Shown here piece after piece: positions 36,901 to 49,886 of a stretch of DNA of 51,203 bases (its first letter is position 1; every line of letters begins with the position of its first letter). Below the pieces are notes generated by a model. That model was not told the origin of the DNA. It was given only the letters and a program-made list of their open reading frames with translations, and searched no databases. The translations under genes and the position numbers were made by a program. Origin of the DNA: Rhizophagus sp. LPA8_4_AMF (taxonomy: Eukaryota; Glomeromycota; Glomeromycetes; Glomerales; Glomeraceae); NCBI GenBank assembly GCA_021464525.1, contig JADRCO010000126.1:1-51203 (forward strand), in the 5' to 3' direction.

Positions 36901-37904
36901 TGATGGGTATGTAAAAGTTTATTAACCATATTTTAATTTCTCAAGTTTATATTGAATATGTATTTATTTTAATTTTTATTTATTTATTTATTAGACCTTT
37001 CGCTAAAGCTATTCCGGAATATGAAGAGGATCTATTTAAATATTTTGCTGTTCACAAAGATTGGGCTAAAAACATTGAAACAACTTTGGAAGAGTTTATT
37101 ATGAAGTCACAAAAACCTACTTTGAACTTGCCACCGATGAAGCCACCCCATCGCAAGTTTGTTCATACATTATGTGCTCATTATCGATTATCATCAGAGA
37201 GTATTGATGTTGAACCTAAGAGAAGCATCGTCGTGAAAAAGAAGGCTGATACCGTAATCCCACCTATTCTTCTTTCACAAGCATATATTAATTATAATAA
37301 ATCAAATAACAGTAATTCAACCTCTTCCGCGACATCATCTACAACACCTGAACAATTAGTGCGCAAACAAAAGCAACCATTTAATGCAATTTATTTATCA
37401 GAAATACAATCTGGAATGACAATAGAAGAACTCCATAAGATTATAGAATCATTAATGGGAAAGAACAAATTTCAAATTAAACGGGTATCGGATAGTGATA
37501 TGACTGTCTTACCTTTAATTGGTTCTATGCATATGGATGAATTGGAAAGCTTATTAGCGAAACTAAAACTTTTATTTAAAGACCTTATAGTTGTGAAAGG
37601 AATAGCATCATGGGTAGAATTATGTTGGGTAAATTCTAAATTTGAAGTAGTTTGGCGTGAAAGAGGGAAAATTTTAAACAATCTTGATGGATATAAAAGG
37701 GTTGAATATGATTTTGGAATTCCTTCAGTAGTAAATAACAATCCTTTTGATATATTGGTCAATGTATCAAATAGTACTTCATCTGCTCGAAACACTGTTA
37801 TTGGAGGTAGTGATAATAATAATAAGGATCAACAACAAAAAGTAGAACCTGCAGCTAATTTAGATGACATTGTTGAAAATTGGGAATCAATTTATGATGA
37901 ATGA
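33948..37904 (+). CDS. NFX1/FAP1-type zinc-finger protein with R3H domain
   Basis: Four exons join(33948-35106, 35188-35284, 35356-36906, 36995-37904) encode 1238 residues. The N-terminus is low-complexity with an RGG-rich patch (about 40-62, RGRGRGRGRGGGRGRGRGRG) and Asn/Ser runs, suggesting RNA binding. A C4HC3 RING/PHD-like finger begins at residue 321 (CMICCENIRPNHKTWFCGVC ... CPGCQ). Then come about eight NFX1-type fingers (for example CGHHYCKKECH, CGHECQESCHHGDCKPC, CGRHYCQLLCHRGHC). The C-terminal region has an R3H motif (PHRKFVHTLCAHYRL). Human NFX1 is a transcription and RNA regulator; yeast FAP1 binds the rapamycin target FKBP12. The architecture is complete. DNA or RNA targets cannot be read from sequence. 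Confidence 0.92.
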
Positions 37905-38504
37905 TTGATTTTAATCATCACATCACATTAATTACTATTAATTAATTATTATTTAGTTATCTACAATTGTATAGTTAGAATAATATTTTAATTTATTTAT
38001 TTTTGCTAAAATAAAATTTGCTTTTTATGTGTTTAATAATTTCTTTTATCAAAAAAAACTTCTTTTACATTTTTTTTTTCAATTTGATTTTATTACTATG
38101 TAATTCTATTTTTCAAGTTTATACACTTTTCTTTCTTGGATAAATTAAAAGACTCATGGGCTAGAAAACTGATAGCAGGTCTTTCAGGTATCTTAGTTTT
38201 CACACCATTTCAAAGATGGAAAGAGAATAAATAGTTAACAAATATTATTTTATGTAGAACTCAGAGAACCGTAATTCCATTCAGTTCAACAGGTACTATG
38301 GTAAAGCCGTCTTTTTGTCGTTCAGTTCTAATGATAATGGTATGGGACGTATATGAGTACGCTACATCATAGGGAGTGAGTTTCTTCGAGAAGATGAATC
38401 ATTGAAATAAGAAAAATATGCTTGTCAACTTGGCCGACAAAATCGAGATGATGGAGGAAATTGCACGACATTGAATTTAACATTTTCGGTGGAAAAATAA
38501 GAAA
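37905..38504. other. intergenic region with possible decayed coding sequence
   Basis: The first 250 bp are A/T-rich 3' flank. From about 38150 composition rises and pieces of open frame appear (for example GSEFLREDESLK and CQLGRQNRDDGGNC), interrupted by stops. I do not recognise the family; this may be the degraded upstream part of the next reading frame. Confidence 0.35.
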
Positions 38505-39047
38505 TTGTACTATTTATGTTTGGGTAATACAGAACAGGAGAATGGTGCTTTTATCAGAAAAGAAACCAACCTCTGCAATCATTCTGAGGCAACTGATCTG
38601 AATCAGAACAAAAGAAATACCAAAGATCTCAAGCTCAATCTGAAGGAGCAAATATTCAAATTCAAGGGTGATGCGATGACCAATCTCTATATGATAGTTG
38701 AAGTTGTTGCAAGTGAATCAGATCATTACTATGTTCAGTGTGTTGTAACTTCTATTAACCGTAATCTTGAAAATAGATATTCTCCTATATGTTATATGGT
38801 GGATATTAAAAGATTTAATTTTGATCATATCATTATTATTGGAAAACGTTACTATTTCTTTTTCTGGGCTGTTTTGATTGAAATGTTTGATTGGAGGTAT
38901 GAAAATTTGAAATGTGATGAATTTTGCTCAACTCATTATTCTTTTAATGGTGAAACATTTAAACAATTTGGTAATAATATTTTAGTATATTGTATTATTT
39001 TTTTCACAATATACAAGAAATTAGAGTCTATAGCAACAAAAATTTAG
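38505..39047 (+). CDS. unrecognised reading frame, possibly a gene fragment
   Basis: The open frame runs from 38505, where it begins with a TTG, to a stop at 39045-39047. The first ATG is at 38676, giving 123 residues (MTNLYMIVEVVASESDHYY and onward). The stretch has coding-like composition compared with both flanks and includes DHYYVQCVVTSINRNLENRY and GETFKQFGNNILVYCIIFF. I see no conserved motif, signal peptide or clear upstream exon. It could be a species-specific gene lacking its first exon in my model, or a relic of a mobile or duplicated gene. Confidence 0.3.
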   Translation: MYYLCLGNTEQENGAFIRKETNLCNHSEATDLNQNKRNTKDLKLNLKEQIFKFKGDAMTNLYMIVEVVASESDHYYVQCVVTSINRNLENRYSPICYMVDIKRFNFDHIIIIGKRYYFFFWAVLIEMFDWRYENLKCDEFCSTHYSFNGETFKQFGNNILVYCIIFFTIYKKLESIATKI

Positions 39048-39361
39048 CTGCTTCTGAACGATTATTTTTTTCTGTAGAATTTCTGTAATTTATCACGTGG
39101 ATTTTTCGTAAAAATTTTTATCCTGATGCTTATTTTCAATAATTTAGTTTTCATGTTTATTGTAATTCTTTCTGTTAATTTGTATTAACATGCGTATCTG
39201 TTAATATATAATTAATAATAAAATATTATTAAATTAATTTGATTAAATACCTATTTTTTTTAAATTTTTATAATTTGAAATAATAATGATTTTTAAGGTT
39301 TTTGTAATAATTTTGCAAATTTATTAGAAAATAACAATAAATTATACAAATTTATTATTGT

Positions 39362-39533
39362 TTTATTGCAATTTTCAGAATTCTGCTACTTCATGCAAAT
39401 TATTTAATAAAAAAAATTATCAGATTACCAGACGATTACTAGACAAAATTCAAATAATTTGTCCAGTAATTGTCCGGTAATCATAATTACCTAGTAACCA
39501 CAATGTATACAGAATTCTGAAAATTGTAATAAA
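39362..39533. mobile_element. MITE-like non-autonomous DNA element, 172 bp
   Basis: 24-bp terminal inverted repeats at 39362-39385 and 39510-39533 (TTTATTGCAATTTTCAGAAT...) differ at a single position. The interior has a second inverted pair: ATTACCAGACGATTACTAG around 39425 pairs with the reverse complement of CCAGTAATTGTCCGGTAAT near 39463, with three or four mismatches. It has no coding capacity. I could not identify a target-site duplication, so the superfamily is open. Confidence 0.7.
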
Positions 39534-40086
39534 TTAAATGGATAATTAAATAAATATACTTTTTAACATAATTAATGTTTTAAATATATTTATTTTGTAT
39601 ATTTAATATTTAAATTAAATTTTATATAATTATTTTAGTATTGTAACAAATAAATTTAATAATATTTCATTATTAATATACTGATAACTTTATAGTTCCA
39701 ATATTTAGCATATTATATTTATTATATAATAATTGAATTTATTATAATTATATAATTTATAGTTTTATATTACATAATAAAAATATAAAAAAAAGTATAA
39801 AAAAGTATTAATATAATAACATTATTATAATTAATATAATTAATTAATTACCAATTTTTTTTTTAATTTTAAATATAAATGTATTCATTTTTAAAAATAA
39901 ATTATTATAAAATTTATTTATATTCTTAAATAAAATATAATAAAATTAATTAATAATATAAATTTACAATTTTAGTAATATAAAATTAAATACTTTGAAT
40001 ATTTAAAAAATACTTTCTATAATTTAATAATTTTAAAATATTTAAAGGTAATTTATTAATTTATTATTATTATAAAAACATAAATT

Positions 40087-40243
40087 TTGCAAGACAATGT
40101 ATACATGGGGTCTCTTTGAAGATGACGGGTGGTTTATTAGTTACTGAAGGGTAGTCGGGTAGTGAGCTTCATATTGTTTTACATGTAACCCTCTTTATAC
40201 TGGCTATTCTTAATTAATAAATGTGTTGCTTTAACCAAAAAAA
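40087..40243 (+). mobile_element. short retroposed element (SINE or 5'-truncated LINE)
   Basis: A G+C-richer 157-bp insert in A/T-rich sequence ends with ...TGCTTTAACC and a run of A. It is flanked by a perfect 15-bp direct repeat (ATAAAAACATAAATT) at 40072-40086 and 40244-40258. Direct repeat plus A-tail is the mark of target-primed reverse transcription. An AATAAA signal sits about 25 bp before the tail, so the unit resembles the 3' end of a LINE or a polyadenylated transcript. No tRNA-like head or open frame is visible. Confidence 0.7.
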
Positions 40244-40382
40244 ATAAAAACATAAATTATTATTGTATATATTTATTTTATTAAAATATATTTAACAATA
40301 ATAATTTTATGTTTCTATAATAATAATAAAAGGCAAATTATTATACATTCTATAAAATAATATAAAATATACACAATTATTA

Positions 40383-40465
40383 TTAATAATAATCTTACTT
40401 TTAATAATAATCCTACTTTTAATAATAATATTACTTATAATAATATATTACTTTTAATAATAATC
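40383..40465. repeat. short A/T tandem array
   Basis: About four imperfect copies of a unit of roughly 19 bp, TTAATAATAATCYTACTTT, differing by substitutions and small gaps. Confidence 0.65.
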
Positions 40466-43400
40466 AAATTTTATAGTTTACTGCTAAATCAAAAACTTAA
40501 TTTTTTCTAAAACAATATTTAATATTTAATAAAATAAACTAATAAATTTAAAAAATTATAATTTATTAAAGTATGTTTTAAAGATATATATATTGTATTT
40601 ATTACAAGTATGTAATTGTTATACAATTTCAATATAAGAATTATTTGTATGTATATTTGGTTAATCATTGTTTTTATTTTATTTATACCAATACAATAGA
40701 TTTCAAAATAATTAAATATTAAATTTAATATAATTTGTCTTACAAAAAAAAATTGGCTTTACAAATCAATTAAATTTCTTGAAATTATAGCACTAACTTC
40801 CAGGCTGAATAATTATCTACTATAATTACCATGATAAATAATTAATTTTCCTCTAAACTTATCTACATGGAATATCTCTGTTCGTTTCAGAAAAGTTTCA
40901 TAATCGTAAGATGTCTGGAATATTTATAAATATATTACTTGCATGATATTATAGAACACCCAAACCATTCCACTTCCCTAATTCCTCAATGATTTGCAAC
41001 GTATGATCATCTATTAGATTATCAAAGATCAGTATCAAAAAATTTTTATGAAATCACGAGATTTTAAAAGTAAAAATATCATTGGATAAAAATGTAAATA
41101 ATAATCAAATGTCAATGTTGTTATCGGATAGAAGAAATTGTTATTTGGGTAATACAAATTTACGAAATTTTAATGCAAATAATAGATAAAAAATATAAAC
41201 ATTAACCTGAATTAAGTAAAATTTCATGACATTCTTGAGCAGGAAAAAAACCATGATTTACAAACAAAGCATTTTATTGGTTAATTATATTTAGCTTAAG
41301 GGGGAAGAAATCTATAAAGGAAAAATAAGTGACATAATAGGAAAAAAGTGGGGTTCACGCTGAAATTGAGATAACAACTGGTAATATTAAAATATTGGTG
41401 GGGCAAAAAAAAATTATTTCCAAATGGAAAAACAAAATCAAGATTTTTAACGAGAACTCATTAAGAAGATTATAAGAAAACTCGATTTATTTATTTATCA
41501 TAAAGTTTTATGACTCGAAACAAATAAATATGTAAATAAATATGTAATCTATAAAGAATGTTTCAGAATGTTTGTTTTCATATGTCGCAACTTTTTACTT
41601 AAACTTAAATGAATTCTGAGAGTTGATTGGTTCATTTTGAATAATATTGTAAACCCTTGTAATAAAATATTTTGTGCACGACAGTTGCATTTTAAAATAA
41701 GAAAATCATTATTGGATACCCAAAAATCATCCCCAAATTTTGTAGTAATCGAAAGAACCCGATTTTTAAATATAGAAAAATATTAAAGGAAAAAAAAATT
41801 TCCATAAAGAAGACTACAAAGAAAAAAAATAAAGTTTAAGTTCCTCCAATATCAGATATGACCACAAATTGTGGATCAGATTAATGGTGCGATTAGGCGC
41901 AGTTAGACTTTCGATGAAAAATCTCGTTCACATGAGTTGAACCTCTTTTAGGAAACTTTGCAGAAATGTCACATGCTTATTAAGTCAAAGCTAAGGTAGT
42001 GCTAAGGTTAATCTTTTTTTTCCTAAAAATAATAAAAGTAATATTTTTTCTCTCCCGGATTGATAATTAATAACGTAATTTAATTCTCTCACGCATGAGA
42101 AATTTACTTATGTTGTCGTATGTACTGTAACAGTATTTTTACAGATTTTTATATGTAAGATAAATTCGTGGAGGAAGCACAGCTCGGAATCGGAATCTTT
42201 TTTTAAATTGTGGATCGGATGTGAGAAAAAGATGTTGATGATAAGATAATGCATATATTAGCAAGTAATGACATCTTTGGGAGTTTCTCGAATTTTTAAG
42301 AATTTACGAACTAACCATTGTCTCATTGTCTCATTAACGGAGAATTAGCCTTAATTTTTAATTCACTCTGCATCTTCAGAGAGTTCGTTATTTATATCTT
42401 TTTTTCTTTTTAAAAAAAAAGGAAAAAAAAATTTTTTTATCTTTCGGTCATATCCTGTATGTAATAGCCAAATGGAGGATTTTTTACCTGAAAAAATCTT
42501 GATTTTTTAAGGTACGACTTTATTATAATATGCAGTTAGTGTAATGTCAGATTACGCAGGTAACAATTACAACTTTCTAATATATTATTCATTTTTATTA
42601 TAATAATTGGTTCAGCCTCATTGATAAATTTGAAAAGAACTCTTTTAACTTACAGGTCACAAATTCGTTTTACATGCTTTGTCGATCCTTGAAGGCTTAG
42701 TAAGTAAATTATTTTTAATACCAAGAGAAACTTTCTTTCAATAAAAAGTATAGAGGAGAATTAAGGGCTATTGTGTAATACGGTATTAGAATAAATTTAG
42801 GAAATGATATTCAATCAAACAAGAAGGCATGTAATGATGTAAATTTCGGGAGATTGTCAACTTTCATTATTTTTAATTATTAAAAAAAAAAAATTCATTT
42901 TCATTTCTAGGTGATTTTAATTAATTACCAAACCAAAATGATCCTCAATTTTCTTTGGAGTGTAATATCCGTGGTTCAATTGTTTTGGAAATATTTACTT
43001 ATGTGCAATTGTTTTCTTTAAAGTTAAAACTCTAAATATACTCCACACAAATATATCCAAATATATTCTTACCACATAAAAATTAAATGAGAAATGACAT
43101 CACTCCATCCGGCTAACTTAACGGTTAAACAAAATGAACAATATTGGTTTTTACAATTTGACTTCGCGCCCAATTTTTCTATAATATATACATATCAATT
43201 GTGTCTCTTTTTTTTCAATCTTTTTCTCATTCTTCTGTGCTTTATTGCATTTATATTTTAGGTAAATTATAATCGAAGTGCATGCATAAACCCAATCATT
43301 AAAAAGAGATTGATAAATTTGTAAAGGAAAGAACGAGAAGAAAGGAAGAAAAAAAAAAAAATTTTTTTTTTTATATTTCAACAATTATAGCTCTGAAAGA

Positions 43401-44526
43401 AAAAAAAAAAATTTTAATTAATATTCTAACGTTCTTTTCTAAACAATTAACCATATTGTTTACCATTAAATATGAAAGACCTTTTTTTTTTTACGAATGA
43501 AACCAAATCCTTGCGCAATATTACTCAGTTTGAAAAAGTTATCAGTTCATTTTAATAAGACTTTCTCATCCATTGTTCATACATTGTTTAAAAAAAATTT
43601 TTTTTTTAAATGTTTCGAATAAATTTACTATTGATAGAGCTCTACGTCATGTCTACTGTTCAGCCATCAATCATTTTTTGACAGCCAAAAAGTCATCTTC
43701 AACTATTTTCTCCTTTTATGAAAAGAGAATTATTACCGAGTTGGAAAGTTAAAAACAATAGTAACAAATTTATAATGTAAAAAAAGTTTGGATGATTAGA
43801 AAATCATATGCTCTTTACGTACTTATTGAGCATATATTGTACGCACATAGCATATATATCAAAAAAAAATTTTTTTTTAGTATTAAAATTTTCTTATTTT
43901 TCAACTTTATAAGTAACACAATGTTTAACAGTAAAAAAAAAAAAAAAATAGTCTGAACACAGTACAGGGACCACCACCGACCGTTTTTCCGTAAATAATA
44001 ATTACTCATCAAATCAAGTAAAATTTTGTTTTACCACACCACATATCATACATATTATACTAAAAACCCTAAAAAATTTTTTTTTTTTTCTTCCTTCTTT
44101 TTCCCCACAATTAAAGAAGGACCTATAGCTCGAAATATATATATATATATCTTTTATTTCTTTTCCTTTACACGTATATATATTATTTATTGTATTATTA
44201 TTATATTATTATATTATATATTATCCATTATTATTTTTTATTCTTCTTTTTATTCTTTTTTTTTGTACTTTTATATAAATATAGAATAAACTTATTTTTC
44301 TTTCGTCCAGTTCATTGAATAAATAGAAGTTACCTTTTCGGTCTTGAAAATATTTTAGAGTTTCTTTGTGGTTAATAACAAGGAAAAAAAAATTACCAAA
44401 AGATTTTATTAAACAACCAAAGATATCTTTATATTTTAGATTTTATAATTAATTACTTTAATTTTTTTCGATACAACAATATAAATCAAGTAACACCTAA
44501 TTTCACCAAAAAAACATTTCGACATA

Positions 44527-46208
44527 ATGCCTTTCCTTAGTAAGTTAAAAAGTGTTTTCTGCTGCAACACCAACAAGTATATACTTGACGACGACGACGA
44601 TGATGTTGCCTCCATCATTGAACGCTGCTCCATGAGTCAACAAGAGGAGGAGGAAGTTTCGGAGAAACCATTATTAAATGATTTTGAAAATAAGTTCGAT
44701 TCTCCTACATCAAGACCTTTCTATCAAACCAACCAAGTCATTGTAAAGTCCGTATTAAGGAAAAAGAGAAATGCTTCCGTCTCCTCTACAAAAAGTCATT
44801 CACCAAGGAGAAGGTATAATATTCTACTCTTCGGGGATAATTTAACAGCTGGTAAGATTTTCAATTGAACATAAATTATAGATTCTTTTCATGATTCGGG
44901 CGGGTTAATTGAAATGTTTTCGGGCCACACTGATATATGATGTTCGAATTGATTGACGTCCATCCGTTCATCAGTGGCTTATCATTCTTTTACTGAAATT
45001 AATCTTACTGAATATCAAAATTAACACGTCATTTTTTTATTTTAATGTTAAAAAGGTTGGGTAAAAAATGAAGATGGTTATGGTACATATCATCCATACG
45101 GATTGAGAGTACAAAAAAGGTTCGAAGAGGAAGGTTTAGATGTAGAAGTAAGATTATCAGAAAAGAAATTTTTTTTCGCGTTTATCTTCTAATTTTCGGA
45201 CAAGAATTCGATTTCTAAACCTATTTTTTAAATAATTAACAGGTTACAGTGAGTGGTGTTCCCGGTGAATGTGTCGTTCAGTCTATGGAAGAACGATTAA
45301 AACACGAATTAGAACAACCCGGCAAATGGTACGACTGGGTAGTCATTCTTGGAGGTAAACAAATAAATAAATTTACTTATATGTTAACTTGAATAATATA
45401 ACATATACAAGTATATACAAGTTTATTACAAGTATATACGAGTATAAATAAAATATGTTCAATATACCTATAATTAAAAAAATATGTATATTAAATTATT
45501 ATTTTTTTTTTTATAGGCACTAATGATGTGATTAACGGATATTCTGCCTGGGATATTTATGATGGACTCAAAAAATTGTACGCATTATGCTCGAAACATG
45601 GCGCAAGAATTTTAGGAGTAACAGTTCCGGAATTTGATTGGGTAATTAAACAATTGCAGAGCGTTGCATATGTTTCGGATAGATTTTATCATTTTTAAGT
45701 GTTACATAATATATCTAATTTGGAATTTTCTTTGTTGGATTTTTTAGGACTTGGTTAATCATTTAGATTATCAGCGTCGTATTGTAAATGAACACCTTAA
45801 GTAAGTCGAATTTTTTTTTTTTACTATTTCTTTTTATACTTCAAACCATAAATGAATTTGTTCGTTTAATAATACTTTTTCTTCTCTCATCTAGCGTATA
45901 CAATAATAGCACCACGAGGAACGCATTCACACTCTTCTTGTTAGACAGATTCTTCCCAATGCAATCTTTAACAACGGAACAACGAAGAATCTTTTGGGAT
46001 TACGATGGTGTACACCCAACCGAGGAAGGATATGACCTCATGGGAGATATGGTTTGTATTCCTAAACTTTATTATATAATATTGTCACGTGATTTCATGT
46101 GAAAGTTAAAGTATATACCCGTGATAGCATGATGTTAATATCTTATCTTGCATAATCACGACAATATAGATCTTCGACCTCTTACTTAAAGAAGGATCAT
46201 GGGATTAA
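44527..46208 (+). CDS. SGNH/GDSL-fold hydrolase-like protein with Asn for catalytic Ser
   Basis: Seven exons join(44527-44851, 45056-45147, 45243-45354, 45517-45641, 45748-45800, 45895-46051, 46170-46208) encode 300 residues. After an acidic N-terminus (DDDDDD at 21-26) and a basic patch (RKKRNASVSSTKSHSPRRR), the SGNH fold starts: NILLFGDNLTAG (block I, 98-109), VTVSGVPGECVVQSM (block II, Gly), VVILGGTNDV (block III, Asn) and DYDGVHPTEEGYDLMG (block V, Asp and His). Block I should read GDSLT; here codon 105 (44839-44841, AAT) gives Asn, so the nucleophile is missing while the other catalytic blocks remain. It may be a pseudo-enzyme or a sequence error. All splice sites are consensus-like and frame is kept to GSWD-stop. 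Confidence 0.85.
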
Positions 46209-49200
46209 ATTGCATTGCCATATGGGAGACAATATTTTTGAGCAACAATATATCGTTCTTTATATATAAACATAAAAACTTTCTTTTTTGGTTTTGCTCA
46301 ATCTTTGGCCTTTTTTTTCTTACCTTTTAGATCTATATTCGAAAAAAAAAAAAAAATTCGAATCAATTTTGATGATAACTTTCATCATGTTGATTTGAGT
46401 TTTTTTTTTTAATTTTTACTTCTCTTATCGTCTCCCTTTTTTCTTTAAACAACGATAATGATTTGATATCAAATCGAAACTCGGAGTAAAGGGAGTTTCA
46501 CTTCCCACACATATTAATTTCTCTCTTCGTTACTCTTCTCTTATATAGAAGTGGGAAGTTAGAAAAAATTGATGTCACAAAAAAATTTATATTATAGAAT
46601 TTGGGTTTCATAGTTGTAGATTATATTATTGGGTATAAATATTGGGAAATTGTTGACATCAAAAAAAAAAAAAGGAAAAATTACCTTTTTTTTTTTTTTA
46701 ATTTCGTTTTTTATTTATTTATTTAATACACATTTCTACACAAGTTCGAATGGAATACACTAATAGTACAATTTATTCGTTATCTCTTTTTTTCGATTCA
46801 GATGAGAAAGGAAGGAAGGAAAGAAAAGAAAGTTATGACCTAGAGATATTTTTAATTTGTTTTTAAGAAACATATTAATAGGGTTTAAAAAAAACAAAAC
46901 TTTAAAATATTCTCCCTTTTTTTTACTTTCCCTTTTTTAATCATCTTTTTTAACTCATCAAAAAAAAAAAAAATACTTCATAATTCAAAAAGCGCATTTC
47001 AATTTTTCTCTAGACTTTTGGTCGGCAATAATTTTATGGTATAAAATCCCCCCTTTACATATAGTTTAATTCTTCAAAAAAAATATTGTTCCTCAATCTT
47101 GCGTTCAGCAAAGAAAAAAGAAACAGCGAGACACGCTGTTTAGTAAAAAAGAAACATTAGGGTTCTAATCAATCTCCTTCAAATTTCCGAAAAAATTACT
47201 TGGCGTCCAATATCAGCAACAATTCAACTCGACCAAGTAAAAATTTCAAATACTTCAACGAAACAAAGACCTCCTTTTGTTCGGTCCGAACAAAATATAT
47301 TCTCTTCGAAAAGGATTTCAAAAAAAAACGACATTAAACTCAATTCCCATTTTCTTTTTTCAAAAAAAAAAAAAAATATGCATTCCTTTAATTAATGATT
47401 GTTACGATTTAAAATTAGTCAAAGCAGAAAAAAAACATTACCCCACTTTTTTTTTATCTTTTTTTTTTTTAATGTAGAAAAAAGAAATCATATATGGGAA
47501 ATTTCGGAAATTTTTTGGAAAGGAAAAGGAAGACTATTAAGAAACATGCATATATGTTAATGACACAGATCAAAGGATCCTCTTTATTATACCATGAACT
47601 TTTCTAATTTATGATGAAAAAATAGAACATTATCTATCTTATTGCCGACCAGAAAAAAAAAATTTAACGCAAAAAAAAGAAAAACATTCAACACATTTAT
47701 TTTCATTTTAAAAAAAAACCATTTTTCTTCCTTGTATATAGTTTTTTTTTATATATAAATAGTTCTTGTATTTATTTATTATTATTATTATTATTTTTTT
47801 TTCTCATTCAAAAAAATCAAAAAATCTCGTTTCTGTTGTTTGTTTTTTTCTTCAACGCATTTTTTTTATATTATTTCTTCAGGTTCTTTTACTTTTTTTT
47901 TACATTGCGGTTTCTTCTTTCCTTGAAGGAAAGAATTTTTATAATTCGCTTTTAAGATATCATCAATTTACATTTATGAAAATTGTTAATTACTTTTATT
48001 TTTTTTATTTAATGCATTTTTAAGGATAATAATATTTAAAGAAAAAAGGTTCGATTTTTTTGTTCTTTGATCCTTTTAATTTACTTTTAGTTGATTTTTT
48101 TTATCCTCCTGTAAACTATTATTCTTTTTTTTTCTTTTATGAAAAAACCGAGCTTCTTTTCTTTAATTATTATAACACTTTTTAACACACACAAAATATT
48201 CTTTTATATGCTATTATTTTATACTTTTTCCGACTTTATGAACAAATTCTCCGATAATAGTTCGTTTTTCTTTTAAAAAAAAAAAAATTTATTTCGCTTT
48301 TCCTTATTTATCGATTTTTTTTTTCACATCTCTACAATTTTTTTTGTTTTCTCGCTAAATTTCGTTTTCAATTTTTCTCTTTTTATTTTTTTTTTCAAAC
48401 TTTTACTCGATCGAATTTTTTTGGCAAACGTTAATAAATCTGAACAAAATGGCATAAATTTTGAAACTTTTTCGTACTAAAAAAAAAAATTATTTGTTCC
48501 TCGTGTGAAAATTTTTTTTTTTTTTCGTGTTTAATTAAAAAAATGTGTACATTACGTACATTACTAAAAAAAAAACATAAATTATCGTTATCATATTGTC
48601 GTGTAACGACCAACATAGATTGATTAAATGACAATCACTAATAAATATTATAAATAATTAAAATTGCTTTTTTGTAAAAGAAAAAAAAGGGTGAAAAAAA
48701 AAGACGCTCTGAAGATCCTTATACGGGAAAAAATTACGCGTTTTGATCATTGAAGTTCACAAGAAGTCATACGACATAGAATACATAGTCGACATAAAGA
48801 TATGTGGCGAATTAATTAGTAATAATTGAATATAAAGTTGGTTAGTCATAATTTCATAAAACACGTGTTTTGAAAAAAAAAAGAGAAATCACCAAAAAAT
48901 ACTACCGCCGATATTACCGAAATACTACCGAAATCATCTTAAATCTTCATCAAAAAAATATCAACGAGAACGTTTTTTATAAATAAGTTAATTGATTCAA
49001 ATGATATTCAATCAAATGATTTTAACAAAATTTCATGCATGTATTTAACTTATCATAACTTAAAATAATTTAACTTGAAACAATGAACAATGAACAAATA
49101 CTTTTAATATTTTTTTTTTCAATAAATCTAATTTAATAAATAAGACGCGTGAAAAATTTTTCATTGATGCGTTTTTTTAATAAAACTCATGTTTATGCTT

Positions 49201-49849
49201 TATTGTTTTTTGTTTTTTTTTTTAAAAAAGTTTATTTTTGAATGAAACAAAAATTGAAATGAATGAGATTAATTTTTTTAATTAATGTAAAAACTCGGTA
49301 TATTAATTATTTATATTTATCTTTTATTAAAAAAAAAAAAAAAACTTTTTGTAATATTGACGCAAGAATATATTTTTTCATATGAAAAAAAAATAAAGAA
49401 AAAAAAAATTTTTTTAATTTCCTTTAAACGTTTTCATTTTTCTTCTTTTTTCTTCTTTCACTTTTTTTTTTTTCTTACATTTTTTTCTTCCAATTTTTTT
49501 CCCCTGCTTGTGGGCTGAAAAATTATCTTTTTGCACATTTGTTTATTATTAAAGCGATATCTCATTTTTTGTTGGGGTAAATATGTTATATTAACATCTG
49601 TGTTTTTTTTTTTTTACCAAGTTTTTTCCCTTGAGAATAAAGATGAATATAGAATAGATTTTTTGATCATTGAAAAATTTGAATAAGTCTGGGAAAAATG
49701 TAAATTTTTTTTTTCTTATAAATAAAGATGCCTCTCGAAGGAAAAGATGCAATAAACTTATCAACAATAAATAAATATAAAAAAAAAAAAAAAAAAATTA
49801 TTTAATTTTTTTTTTTTTTTTTTAAAAAAAAAATTTAAAAAAAAAAAAA

Positions 49850-49886
<37 letters not shown>

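Larger units (their letters stand above)
39048..44526. other. 5.5 kb gene-poor A/T-rich region
   Basis: No gene is supported. The stretch holds a MITE-like element (39362-39533), a retroposed element (40087-40243), a short tandem array (40383-40465) and long A/T homopolymer runs toward its end. Around 40940-41030 the minus strand reads in frame for about 30 residues (IFDNLIDDHTLQIIEELGKW), similar in feel to leucine-rich or F-box-type helices; it may be a relic. 41893-41905 carries another AGGCGCAGT motif. Confidence 0.5.

Noticed and set aside
43151-44289. Several short frames encoding Phe/Ile/Tyr/Lys runs
   Set aside because: They come from homopolymer and A/T simple sequence, not from genes.
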